Assembly (NCBI RefSeq): GCF_000428785.1
Contig: NZ_AUAP01000033.1
Location: forward strand, 1 to 13,256
Origin: Conchiformibius kuhniae DSM 17694
Lineage (GTDB): Bacteria > Pseudomonadota > Gammaproteobacteria > Burkholderiales > Neisseriaceae
Direction of reading: 5' to 3'
Length of the DNA stretch: 13,256 nucleotides
Shown: positions 6,818 through 13,256 of the stretch, one piece after another
Numbering within the stretch: position 1 is the stretch's first letter
Layout: every line of letters begins with the position of its first letter
Program-made: the position numbers and the translations under genes
Notes under the pieces: model-generated
Databases searched by the model: none
Told to the model about the DNA's origin: nothing
What the model saw: the letters and a program-made list of their open reading frames with translations, nothing else

Positions 6818-9364
6818 TTAGAATACCGTGCCGAGCTGGAATTGGAAACGCTGTACTTGGTCGGTTTTCTTTTTGTTCAAGGGGTAGGCGTAGCTGAGCT
6901 TGATGGGGCCCATCGGCGAAATCCACGTCAATGCCGCGCCCGCAGAGTAGCGCAGCTCTTTTTGAAACGAAGATTTGTGGCTGACGTTTTCGCCGTAGTA
7001 GTTGTTGTGGGCGTTCGGGTTGGTTTGCGGGTGGTAGAGGCCGGGCGTGTAGGTTTTGCCGTCCCACACGCTGCCGGCATCGGCAAACAGGCTCAAGCGC
7101 ACGCTTTTGTTGTTTTTCATGCCCGGAAAGGGGAACAACAGCTCGGCATTGACATTGGCAGCGAGCTTGCCGCCGTAGTGTTCCGTGCCCAAGTTATAAC
7201 ATTTGTTGGTGGCGGTATCGCAGTCGTAGTCGTAGAACTTCGGGCCCAGCGAACCGGTTTCGTAGCCGCGCACCGAGCCCAAACCGCCGCCTGTTTGCGC
7301 GTACATAAAGGGCAGCTCTTTGGTTTTGCCGTAGTTGCCGCTATAGCCGAACTGCCCATTGAGCATCAGCGTAAAGGTTTTGTTGAGTGGCACATACCAC
7401 GTTTGCTGGTGGTCGAGCTGGTAATACTGCAAACCGCTTCCGGGCAGGCCTGCTTCCGCGCTCACGTTGGCCTGATAGCCTTTGGTCGGCCAAAACGCAT
7501 CATCGGTGGTGTTGCGGTACCAGCTCAGCAAGCCTTTGTAAATCCAGTTTTTGCTGCCGTTGTTATCGACAAAACGGCGGTAGCGCGTGGGCGACTGCGG
7601 ATACAGCCCCACCGTCAGATGCTCCGCGCCCAAGCCGAAATTGACACGGTCGTATTCGGTAACGGGCACGCCCATGATGGCGGTGCCGCCGTATTTTTTG
7701 ATGCGGTAGCTGCGCGGGCTTTGGTTCAGCTTGTAAGGGTTGTAGTTCGAGCCGAACAGCGAATAGGTCATGCTGACCCCGTCCGGCGTGAAATACGGGT
7801 CGGTAAAGGAAATATTGGCGTTTTGGCGCACCTTGCTGCGCGAAAGCCCCGCCGATGCCGATTTGCCCGTGCCAAACAGATTGTCCTGTGCCACGCTTGC
7901 CGCAATCACCAAGCCGTCGTCCTGCGACCAGCCTGCCGAAGCGTTCAGACTGCCCGTGTTGCGTTCCTTCACCGCCACCGACACGTCAAGCTGCTGGTCG
8001 TTTTCCGCAGTGGGTTTGCCTTCGATTTTCACGTCTTCAAAATAGCCCAACTGCATCAGGCGTTGCTGCGAACGGTCGAGCTTGGATTTGTCGTACACCG
8101 CGCCTTCCATCTGGCGGAATTCGCGGCGGATGACTTCGTCGCGGGTTTTTTTGTTGCCCGAAATATTGATTTCGCGCACGGCGATGCGCGGGCCGGGAAT
8201 CAGTTGCACGGTGATGTCGATGATGCCTTCGCCGTTGTCGTCGCTGTGGCGTTGCGCTTCGACTTGGGCGTCGGCATAGGCGTAGCCTGCCGACTGCAAT
8301 TCCAAGCGGATGGCGGCAAGCACTTGTTCGAGCTGCTCGAAATTGCTCCATTTGCCCGTTTGGATTTTTGCCAAATGCTTGAGCAGTTTTTCCTGCGGCA
8401 CTTCTTTGTTGTCGCCGCCGATGGCGGTTTTGCCCCAACGGTAGCGCTTGCCTTCACTGACTTTGATGACGACTTTTTCACGGGTGCGTTCATCGTTCAA
8501 TTCGCGGTCTGCCAAGTCCACTTCGGCATCGAAAAAGCCGCGCGTGCGGTAAAAGCTTTCCAAACGCGCTTTGTCGGCGGCAAATTTTTCCCATGCAAAC
8601 ACGTCGCTTTTGGTTGCCCACGACATCAGCGTGCCGTCCGTCAGCCCGATTTGCCGTGCCAAGCGCGCATCGCTGAAATGTTGGTTGCCTTCAAATTCGA
8701 TTTGTTTGACGCGGGTGGTGTCGCCTTCTTCGATGTTGATGGTTACCGCTACGCGGTTACGCGCCAATTCCTGCACTTGGGGGGTGATTTTGACGTTGTT
8801 TTTGCCCTGCTCGCGGTAGGCGGCAGCCAGTGCCTGCAGGGCGCGGGTGAGGGCTTCTTGGCTGAAAAAATCGCCTTTGGACAAGCCTGTGGCGGCGAGT
8901 GCCTGTTCGGCATCGCGTCCGGCATCGCGCTCGAGCGATTGGAGTTTGGTATCGTGGTCAAGGTTGTTGGGGTCGCTGATTAAGTCGGCGGCATCGGCGT
9001 TGGTGCTGCCGCGCATTTGTGCCATTTGTTTCAAAATGGCATCGGCTTGCAGCACTTTGGCGCCTTTGATGGTGATGTTGCTGATAATCGGCCGCTCTTT
9101 GACGGTGATAATCAGCATGTTGCCGTTTTGTTCGAGGGTTACGTTTTCGTAAAAGCCGCTCGCGTACAGGCTGCGGATGATGTCTTCGCCGGTTTGCGGG
9201 GTGTAGGCTTCGCCGGCTTTGACCGGCAGCAGCGAGTGGACGGTGGCTTCGGAGGTGTGCTGTTCGCCTTCGATGCGCAGCTCGGAAATGTTGAAGCCGC
9301 TTGCCAGTGCGGGGCTGACCAGCCCCAGTGCAATCAGCGTGAGGGTGAGTTTTTTGAGGTTCAT
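6818..9364 (-). CDS. bamA: Outer membrane protein assembly factor BamA (Omp85)
   Basis: BamA is the core of the BAM complex that folds beta-barrel proteins into the outer membrane. The chosen ATG (MNLKKLTLTL) gives 848 residues; AAGGA lies 6 nt upstream. An ATG one codon earlier and a GTG at 9391 are less likely. A Sec signal peptide ends at about A21. Five POTRA domains run to about residue 467, followed by a 16-strand barrel ending in FQFQLGTVF with the terminal Phe. The loop-6 motif is VRGY (in GGGLGSVRGYETG). Compared with meningococcal Omp85 (797 residues, from memory), there is an insertion of about 40 residues in POTRA2 (about 115-155). A second insertion in loop 6 contains two Cys (DCDTATNKC), recalling the disulfide in E. 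coli BamA. It starts 28 nt after the rseP stop, so the two are probably co-transcribed. Confidence 0.97.
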   Translation of the reverse strand: MNLKKLTLTLIALGLVSPALASGFNISELRIEGEQHTSEATVHSLLPVKAGEAYTPQTGEDIIRSLYASGFYENVTLEQNGNMLIITVKERPIISNITIKGAKVLQADAILKQMAQMRGSTNADAADLISDPNNLDHDTKLQSLERDAGRDAEQALAATGLSKGDFFSQEALTRALQALAAAYREQGKNNVKITPQVQELARNRVAVTINIEEGDTTRVKQIEFEGNQHFSDARLARQIGLTDGTLMSWATKSDVFAWEKFAADKARLESFYRTRGFFDAEVDLADRELNDERTREKVVIKVSEGKRYRWGKTAIGGDNKEVPQEKLLKHLAKIQTGKWSNFEQLEQVLAAIRLELQSAGYAYADAQVEAQRHSDDNGEGIIDITVQLIPGPRIAVREINISGNKKTRDEVIRREFRQMEGAVYDKSKLDRSQQRLMQLGYFEDVKIEGKPTAENDQQLDVSVAVKERNTGSLNASAGWSQDDGLVIAASVAQDNLFGTGKSASAGLSRSKVRQNANISFTDPYFTPDGVSMTYSLFGSNYNPYKLNQSPRSYRIKKYGGTAIMGVPVTEYDRVNFGLGAEHLTVGLYPQSPTRYRRFVDNNGSKNWIYKGLLSWYRNTTDDAFWPTKGYQANVSAEAGLPGSGLQYYQLDHQQTWYVPLNKTFTLMLNGQFGYSGNYGKTKELPFMYAQTGGGLGSVRGYETGSLGPKFYDYDCDTATNKCYNLGTEHYGGKLAANVNAELLFPFPGMKNNKSVRLSLFADAGSVWDGKTYTPGLYHPQTNPNAHNNYYGENVSHKSSFQKELRYSAGAALTWISPMGPIKLSYAYPLNKKKTDQVQRFQFQLGTVF

Positions 9365-9392
9365 CATGATTCCTTGGTATTGTGTCGGCACA

Positions 9393-10751
9393 TTACTGCC
9401 CGAACAGGCGGGTAATGTCGTTGAAAAACGCCAGCAGCATCATTGCCAGCATCAGGCTGATGCCCACGCGCACGCCCAGTTGCTGGACGCGTTCGCTCAA
9501 GGGCTTGCCGCGAATCAGTTCGGCAGTATAGTAAACCAAATGTCCGCCGTCCAATACGGGAACGGGCAGCAGGTTCATCACGCCCAAGCTCAGGCTGACC
9601 AGTGCCAGAAATTCGACATATGCCTGCCAGCCCACCGATGCGCTCGCGCCTGCGGCTTCGGCAATGCCCACCGGGCCGGAAATGTGGTTGAGCGAGGCTT
9701 GCCCGAACAGCATTTTGCGGAAAAAATCCAAAGTCAGCACGCTGTAGGATACGGTTTTGCTCCACGCGGCGTGCAATGCGCCTGCGGCATCGGGGCGTTG
9801 GCGGCGGACGATTTGTGCCTGCCATGCTTGGTCGGGCGCGGGCAGCACGCCGATTTGACCGATGATGCGGCTGCGGTCGGGCAATTCCACCGCGTTGGTG
9901 AGCAGTTTGGTTTGGTAAAATTTGCCTTCGCGCACGTAGGTTAAGGTGAGGTAGCGCCCCGCATTGTCGCGGACGATGGTTTGCCAGTCGCGCCAATGGC
10001 GGGTGGTGGTGCCGTTTACGGCAACGATGCGGTCGCCCGCTTGCAAACCCGCACGGGCGGCAGGGCTGTGCGGCATGACTTTGCCGACCGCATCGGTGTG
10101 CTTGAACGGCGACAGCCCCAAATCGGCGGTGCGTTTGGCAACGGCTTCGGCTTCGGGCGTGCCGGCGGCATCGATGTGGCGCACGGTGTTTTGACCGTTG
10201 GCGGTTTGCACGCCCACCGCCACCGTGCCGCCGTCCAAATCCAGCACGATGCGGGTACGCGCATCATTGAAATCGGCAACGGGCGTGCCGTTTACCGTCA
10301 GAATGCGGTCGCCCGGTGCAAAACCCGCCGTTGCCGCCACCGAAGGCGCATGCACCGTGCCGACATAAGGCTTGATTTGGGTAATGCCGTCTGCCGCAAA
10401 CACCCAAAAATACAGCCCCACCGCCAAAGCCAGATTCACCAAAGGCCCTGCTGCCACCACCGCAATGCGTTTGAGCGGGTGTTGTTTGTCGAAGGCATAC
10501 GGCAAATCGGCATCGGCAACATTGCCCTCGCGGGTATCGGTCATTTTCACATAACCGCCCAAAGGAATCGGTGCCAAACACCACTCGATGCCGCGCCACT
10601 GTTTTTTCACAAAAGGCCTGCCAAAGCCCACCGAAAAGCGCAACACCTTGATGCCGCACCAACGCGCCACCAGCAAATGTCCCAACTCGTGCAGGCTCAC
10701 CAGCAGCACGATTGCCGTTAAAAATGCGGCGATGGTTTGAAAAATCGACAA
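9393..10751 (-). CDS. rseP: RIP zinc metalloprotease RseP (site-2 protease family)
   Basis: RseP is an inner-membrane protease that cuts transmembrane anti-sigma factors and signal-peptide remnants. With the TTG start at 10751 it has 452 residues, close to the meningococcal protein. HELGH at 21-25 in the first membrane segment holds zinc. Two periplasmic PDZ domains follow (about 125-205 and 215-285; each with AGF/AGL..GDRI..VNG). NLLPVPVLDGGHL at 393-405 gives the third ligand Asp, and a last membrane helix lies near 430-445. The frame also permits TTG at 10763, but a perfect GGAG (10758-10761) lies 6 nt before TTG 10751 and would fall inside the coding region of the longer form. The downstream neighbour is bamA, as in Neisseria; the usual upstream genes (dxr, cdsA, uppS) are absent here. 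Confidence 0.95.
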   Translation of the reverse strand: MSIFQTIAAFLTAIVLLVSLHELGHLLVARWCGIKVLRFSVGFGRPFVKKQWRGIEWCLAPIPLGGYVKMTDTREGNVADADLPYAFDKQHPLKRIAVVAAGPLVNLALAVGLYFWVFAADGITQIKPYVGTVHAPSVAATAGFAPGDRILTVNGTPVADFNDARTRIVLDLDGGTVAVGVQTANGQNTVRHIDAAGTPEAEAVAKRTADLGLSPFKHTDAVGKVMPHSPAARAGLQAGDRIVAVNGTTTRHWRDWQTIVRDNAGRYLTLTYVREGKFYQTKLLTNAVELPDRSRIIGQIGVLPAPDQAWQAQIVRRQRPDAAGALHAAWSKTVSYSVLTLDFFRKMLFGQASLNHISGPVGIAEAAGASASVGWQAYVEFLALVSLSLGVMNLLPVPVLDGGHLVYYTAELIRGKPLSERVQQLGVRVGISLMLAMMLLAFFNDITRLFGQ

Positions 10752-10756
10752 AATCG

Positions 10757-10761
10757 TCTCC
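10757..10761 (-). promoter_or_regulatory. Ribosome binding site that fixes the rseP TTG start
   Basis: GGAGA on the minus strand lies 5-6 nt before TTG at 10749-10751. No comparable site precedes the upstream TTG at 10761-10763. This argues for a rare TTG initiation codon and the shorter N-terminus MSIFQTIAAF. Confidence 0.65.
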
Positions 10762-10871
10762 AATTGACAAGTGATTGAACCATATTGCCCGTTTCGGGAC
10801 GGCTTATCAAGCCCTTAACGGTTATGACGACGGCATTTTTAGCACAATTCCGCATCGGACGCATTAAAAAT

Positions 10872-10900
10872 TCCATACCGCAGGTGTTTTTTTCCGTCAA
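10872..10900 (-). promoter_or_regulatory. Possible sigma-70 promoter for the rseP-bamA-lpxD cluster
   Basis: On the minus strand TTGACG (10895-10900) is followed after exactly 17 nt by TATGGA (10872-10877). The -35 box is one base from consensus; the -10 box is poor. It lies in the 188-nt gap between the RTX ORF and rseP, about 120 nt upstream of the rseP start. No clear terminator ends the RTX ORF, so some readthrough from upstream is possible. This gap holds no other gene that I can support. Confidence 0.4.
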
Positions 10901-10939
10901 AATATGATTTGTTTTTAAAGTGCCTGATTATCCGCCTGT

Positions 10940-11674
10940 TTACAATGTCCGACCGCGCTTTTGTACGATAACGGTTTCTTCGTGTTGTTCCTGTGTGTGG
11001 GGTGCGGCCGGCTTGGCGGCTGCAATGCGCCGTTCAAATTCCGGTGCGCGTCCGCGTCCGTAGTCGCTTTGTGCATATTCGTTTACCGCCTGTGTCAGGT
11101 TTCCCGCCCGCGCCGCTTCCAGCAGCCGTTGCCACGCATTGCCCTGATGCCAATCCTGTTTGTTGTCCTTGTTTGGCGGTATGCTTTGCTGCTGTTGCGG
11201 CACATTGTGCAGGTAAATACCCAATTGTCCGTTTTGGAAATTTTTAATCACCCCTTCGTATTGTGTGCCTTGCGCTCCTTGGTTCCATACTGCCAAATCC
11301 TGACCGCGTTTTTCGTAGTACAAACCGTCTGTGGCGGAAAAATACACTTCCCTGCCTGCATGCCGTGGTGAGTCATCACGGCTGCCGCCCGTCAGCAGCT
11401 TGCCGGAAAACCAAATTTGTCCGATGCCGTCGCTGTCTTCCATGATGTCGCCCAGACCCAAAAAATACATATCGTTGCCTTCTCCGCCTTTCAAAACATC
11501 ATTGTCGCCGCCGCCGTGCAAAATATCATTGCCTCTGCCGCCATAGAGCCAGTCGTTGCCGATACCGCCGAGCAGCACGTCATCATTGGGTGTGCCGCGC
11601 AGCGTGTCGTTGCCCGCCCCGCCGTAGAGATAGCCGTTTCGCAAGGGCTCTGTGGGCAATCTGCTTGAGGGCAT
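10940..11674 (-). CDS. RTX calcium-binding repeat ORF (C-terminal part of a probable split RTX peptidase)
   Basis: This ORF has 244 codons from ATG 11674. Residues 18-70 are a run of RTX nonapeptides (GGAGNDTLR, GGIGNDWLY, GGRGNDILH, GGEGNDMYF) that bind Ca2+ and fold as a beta-roll outside the cell. After them comes a segment like that behind RTX arrays of Frp-type proteins (DGIGQIWFSGKLLTGG), then a Gln/Ala-rich tail ending HEETVIVQKRGRTL. There is no signal peptide, as expected for type I secretion with a C-terminal signal. No ribosome site precedes the ATG. The frame is the same as that of the ORF at 11681-12553, which stops just two codons upstream of this ATG, so this is probably the C-terminal half of one gene. 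Independent translation by reinitiation at TAA-CAATGT-ATG is the alternative. No secretion genes are in the window. Confidence 0.8.
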   Translation of the reverse strand: MPSSRLPTEPLRNGYLYGGAGNDTLRGTPNDDVLLGGIGNDWLYGGRGNDILHGGGDNDVLKGGEGNDMYFLGLGDIMEDSDGIGQIWFSGKLLTGGSRDDSPRHAGREVYFSATDGLYYEKRGQDLAVWNQGAQGTQYEGVIKNFQNGQLGIYLHNVPQQQQSIPPNKDNKQDWHQGNAWQRLLEAARAGNLTQAVNEYAQSDYGRGRAPEFERRIAAAKPAAPHTQEQHEETVIVQKRGRTL

Positions 11675-11680
11675 ACATTG

Positions 11681-11683
11681 TTA
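11681..11683 (-). other. In-frame TAA separating the peptidase and RTX ORFs
   Basis: The minus strand reads CTG CTG TAA CAA TGT ATG CCC. Codons continue in the same phase on both sides: 290 codons before and, after Gln-Cys, 244 codons after. One substitution (for example from CAA or GAA) would be enough to create this stop. Confidence 0.85.
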
Positions 11684-12553
11684 CAGCAGTTCTGTTTTGG
11701 GATTGCGCGTTACGGGGGCGGCTTTTTCGGCGTCAATATCATCGTTGCCGGTCGTGCCGTAGAGCTTGTAATCGCTCATGCCCGAGATGAAAGTATTGAT
11801 ATGCGGAAGAGGTGGCATGGTCAGCCCCTGCTGTTCCATTTCCGTATAGTCGCCGCGCAAGGTATTGTTATGTGTAACCGAGCGGAACCGGTCGGCAGTT
11901 GAAGACAAATAATAGTCTATGCTGTTTTGGTAATACGTCAGCCGCAAATGCTCGGCATCTTTACCGAATGAGCCGGGAATCATATATTTGTTGTAGTGGG
12001 TCAAACAGTCATATACTTCCTGTTCTTTTTGTTCTTGGGAAACCCCTGCTTGGGACATAATGCTGTCGATTTTGGCAAACATATTGCCCGTCATTTCGGG
12101 ATTGGGCGGCAGTATGGTTTTGCCGTGTTCCTGTTCCCATTTCAATATTTTATATTCATTAAAAATGGCTTCGGCTTCGCCGATGTTGTCGGCATGGGCA
12201 TAATCGTGTGCGGAAGCATAGTTGTCCAAAGATTTTAACTGGCGTGTTCCTAAAGCATGACCAAGCTCGTGGGCAAGAGCGGTTAAATCAGGATAACCAT
12301 TACTTTTATCCGCCATAAAAGCGATTTCGCCGCCCGTGCGTATACCAGATTTGTCCTGTGCTGCATGTGTGGGGTCGAAGAATGTACCATATTCCTGCCC
12401 ATCGGTGTCAGTTGGTCTAAACTTACCTCCTTGTTCAATAAACTTATTGATTTGTTCTATTAACGGAGTGTGTTGTTCAATGCGCTGTATTTGAAATTCG
12501 TTAAAACCGCTTTGAGTTAATTGCATTTTGGCAGTCGGATTAAGTTTGGACAT
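11681..12553 (-). CDS. HExxH metallopeptidase-like protein with a terminal RTX repeat (N-terminal part of a probable split gene)
   Basis: This is a 290-residue protein starting MSKLNPTAKM. The start is chosen because AAGGGAGA lies 6 nt upstream; the frame also opens at 12589, but that overlaps the lipoprotein gene and lacks a good ribosome site. The zinc motif is LAHELGHALG (HELGH at 95-99). A Glu in NIGEAEAIFNEYK (E126 or E128) could be the third ligand, a pattern like the M91 effector peptidases. There is no signal peptide. The C-terminus has KLYGTTGNDDID (264-274), an RTX-type repeat, then a 16-residue stretch to TAA at 11683. The RTX ORF continues in the same frame, so the full protein would be about 537 codons: peptidase followed by RTX roll. 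The proteolytic target is unknown, and the M91 assignment is tentative. Confidence 0.8.
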   Translation of the reverse strand: MSKLNPTAKMQLTQSGFNEFQIQRIEQHTPLIEQINKFIEQGGKFRPTDTDGQEYGTFFDPTHAAQDKSGIRTGGEIAFMADKSNGYPDLTALAHELGHALGTRQLKSLDNYASAHDYAHADNIGEAEAIFNEYKILKWEQEHGKTILPPNPEMTGNMFAKIDSIMSQAGVSQEQKEQEVYDCLTHYNKYMIPGSFGKDAEHLRLTYYQNSIDYYLSSTADRFRSVTHNNTLRGDYTEMEQQGLTMPPLPHINTFISGMSDYKLYGTTGNDDIDAEKAAPVTRNPKTELL

Positions 12554-12557
12554 TTCT

Positions 12558-12566
12558 GTCTCCCTT
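12558..12566 (-). promoter_or_regulatory. Strong ribosome binding site of the peptidase ORF
   Basis: AAGGGAGAC on the minus strand, with GGAG ending 6 nt before ATG 12551-12553. It overlaps the junction region after the lipoprotein stop (12573-12575) and indicates tight operon spacing of 19 nt. Confidence 0.75.
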
Positions 12567-12572
12567 TTGAAG

Positions 12573-13223
12573 TTATTGGTAAAATTCATATTTCTTGTCT
12601 AATTTGACAGGCGTATGGCTTCGGCCGTCTTGATAAAAGCCCAAACCGATAATTGCACCACGCCCAAGGGCGGGTGCCAATATGATGCGATAGCCGCGCA
12701 CCCAAAAATATTTCGTACCTTCTTGGATTTGGTCGTCCTGCCTGCCCTTGTAAACGGTATCAATTTTGCGGTATGCCGCTCCGGTTCTCATACTTAAGTT
12801 GTATGGACCATCAATATCATCCGGTTCCGGCAGCACATCGGGAAAATGACCTTCAGGAAAAATACTGCCTATTTGATTTCGCATGGCTTGGTTCATTCTG
12901 ATAGAAAATTTAGGACGTTGGTATTCGTTCACAGGAGGTTGGTGTACGACATACAGCCCGAAGGGTGCGTCATCACCCGCGTTGTCGGAATCGTCTTTTT
13001 GGAATATGACGGGGATTTGCCAAATGGCAGTCAATTGTTCGGGGGTATATTGGTACAGGCATTCGTCCAGAAAGCCGGTTTGGTACATCTGCTTGATTAA
13101 GTCATCGCGGTTTTCCGCTTTGTGGAGCTTTTGGGAGCAGGTGTTTTTGTTTGGCTGATTGGCGGCGGTGCAGCCGCAAAATATCAGGGCGGCGAGCAAG
13201 GCGGGGAGATATTTGTTCGGCAT
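12573..13223 (-). CDS. Lipoprotein of unknown function upstream of the RTX peptidase
   Basis: This is a 216-residue protein with a lipoprotein-like signal (MPNKYLPALLAALIFCGC) and a likely lipidated Cys at 18. The lipobox F-C-G-C is not ideal at -3. The mature part has aromatic, strand-rich blocks (GLYVVHQPPVNEYQRPKFSIRM; FPEGHFPDVLPEPDDIDGPYNL; KYFWVRGYRIILAPALGRG) and ends KLDKKYEFYQ. I do not recognise a named domain. It is placed 19 nt before the metallopeptidase/RTX ORFs. This recalls meningococcal FrpD, a lipoprotein encoded directly before RTX protein FrpC and binding it at the cell surface; equating the two is inference from gene order. The reading frame stays open upstream to the window edge without a stop, so the start is supported by the signal peptide and not by frame closure; AAGAG about 10 nt upstream is weak. 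Confidence 0.8.
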   Translation of the reverse strand: MPNKYLPALLAALIFCGCTAANQPNKNTCSQKLHKAENRDDLIKQMYQTGFLDECLYQYTPEQLTAIWQIPVIFQKDDSDNAGDDAPFGLYVVHQPPVNEYQRPKFSIRMNQAMRNQIGSIFPEGHFPDVLPEPDDIDGPYNLSMRTGAAYRKIDTVYKGRQDDQIQEGTKYFWVRGYRIILAPALGRGAIIGLGFYQDGRSHTPVKLDKKYEFYQ

Positions 13224-13256
13224 GGCGGTTTGGCTCTTTTGGTAGGGCAGATTGTG

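Noticed and set aside
7945..7957. TTCAGACTGCC in bamA as a further uptake sequence
   Set aside because: It has more than one mismatch to the local GGCTGCCTGAA form and lies in conserved coding sequence.
5786..8983. A + strand ORF of 1065 codons antisense to lpxD and bamA
   Set aside because: It is a mirror of GC-rich codon use in the genes beneath it; its translation is low in recognisable motifs, while both minus-strand proteins are certain.
9365..9391. GTG start for BamA at 9391
   Set aside because: It would add MPTQYQGIM before a good signal peptide and place the AAGGA ribosome site inside the gene.
10718..10900. A minus-strand ORF of 60 codons overlapping the rseP start
   Set aside because: It overlaps rseP in another frame and has no recognisable features; the region better fits a promoter and leader.
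11675..11690. A frameshift between the peptidase and RTX ORFs
   Set aside because: Both ORFs have the same phase; the break is a stop codon, not an insertion or deletion.
12554..12589. Upstream ATG of the peptidase ORF
   Set aside because: It overlaps the end of the lipoprotein gene and lacks a ribosome site, whereas ATG 12553 has AAGGGAG at ideal distance.

Overview
The window reads as chromosomal DNA of a member of the Neisseriaceae. The BamA, RseP, LpxD and ValS proteins are close in sequence and arrangement to what I know from Neisseria. The DNA carries 12-mers built on GGCTGCCTGAA, the uptake-sequence dialect I associate with Simonsiella/Kingella-type relatives rather than the meningococcal ATGCCGTCTGAA. 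It also carries a Correia-like miniature repeat. The genus cannot be fixed from the sequence alone; a Simonsiella, Alysiella, Conchiformibius or Kingella-like organism fits.

Layout, left to right. (1) Positions 1-201 hold the C-terminus of a + strand gene, probably the periplasmic chaperone SurA. It is followed by a 107-bp Correia-like element and two tandem hairpin terminators. (2) A minus-strand DUF302 lipoprotein (471-947) lies divergent from a + strand, AT-rich gene (1127-2791). That gene joins a DUF4375/DMP19-like N-terminus to a series of MORN_2/YwqK-like repeats. (3) A terminator made of two inverted uptake sequences separates it from valS (2836-5637, minus), which has its own extended -10 promoter. 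(4) The envelope-biogenesis cluster rseP-bamA-lpxD lies on the minus strand (5726-10751). It covers site-2 protease, outer-membrane protein insertase and lipid A acyltransferase. In Neisseria, skp normally sits between bamA and lpxD; here a strong hairpin is found instead. (5) Upstream, on the same strand, is an RTX cassette: a lipoprotein (12573-13223), an HExxH metallopeptidase-like ORF (11681-12553) and an RTX calcium-repeat ORF (10940-11674).

The most striking point is that the peptidase and RTX ORFs lie in the same reading frame. They are separated only by one TAA codon, and a first RTX-like repeat is already present before the stop. They look like one secreted RTX metallopeptidase gene that has been split by a nonsense codon, or that uses readthrough or reinitiation. 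The lipoprotein immediately upstream recalls the FrpD-FrpC arrangement of meningococci. BamA has an insertion of about 40 residues in POTRA2 and a cysteine-bearing insertion in surface loop 6. No tRNA, rRNA, CRISPR array or insertion-sequence transposase was seen.
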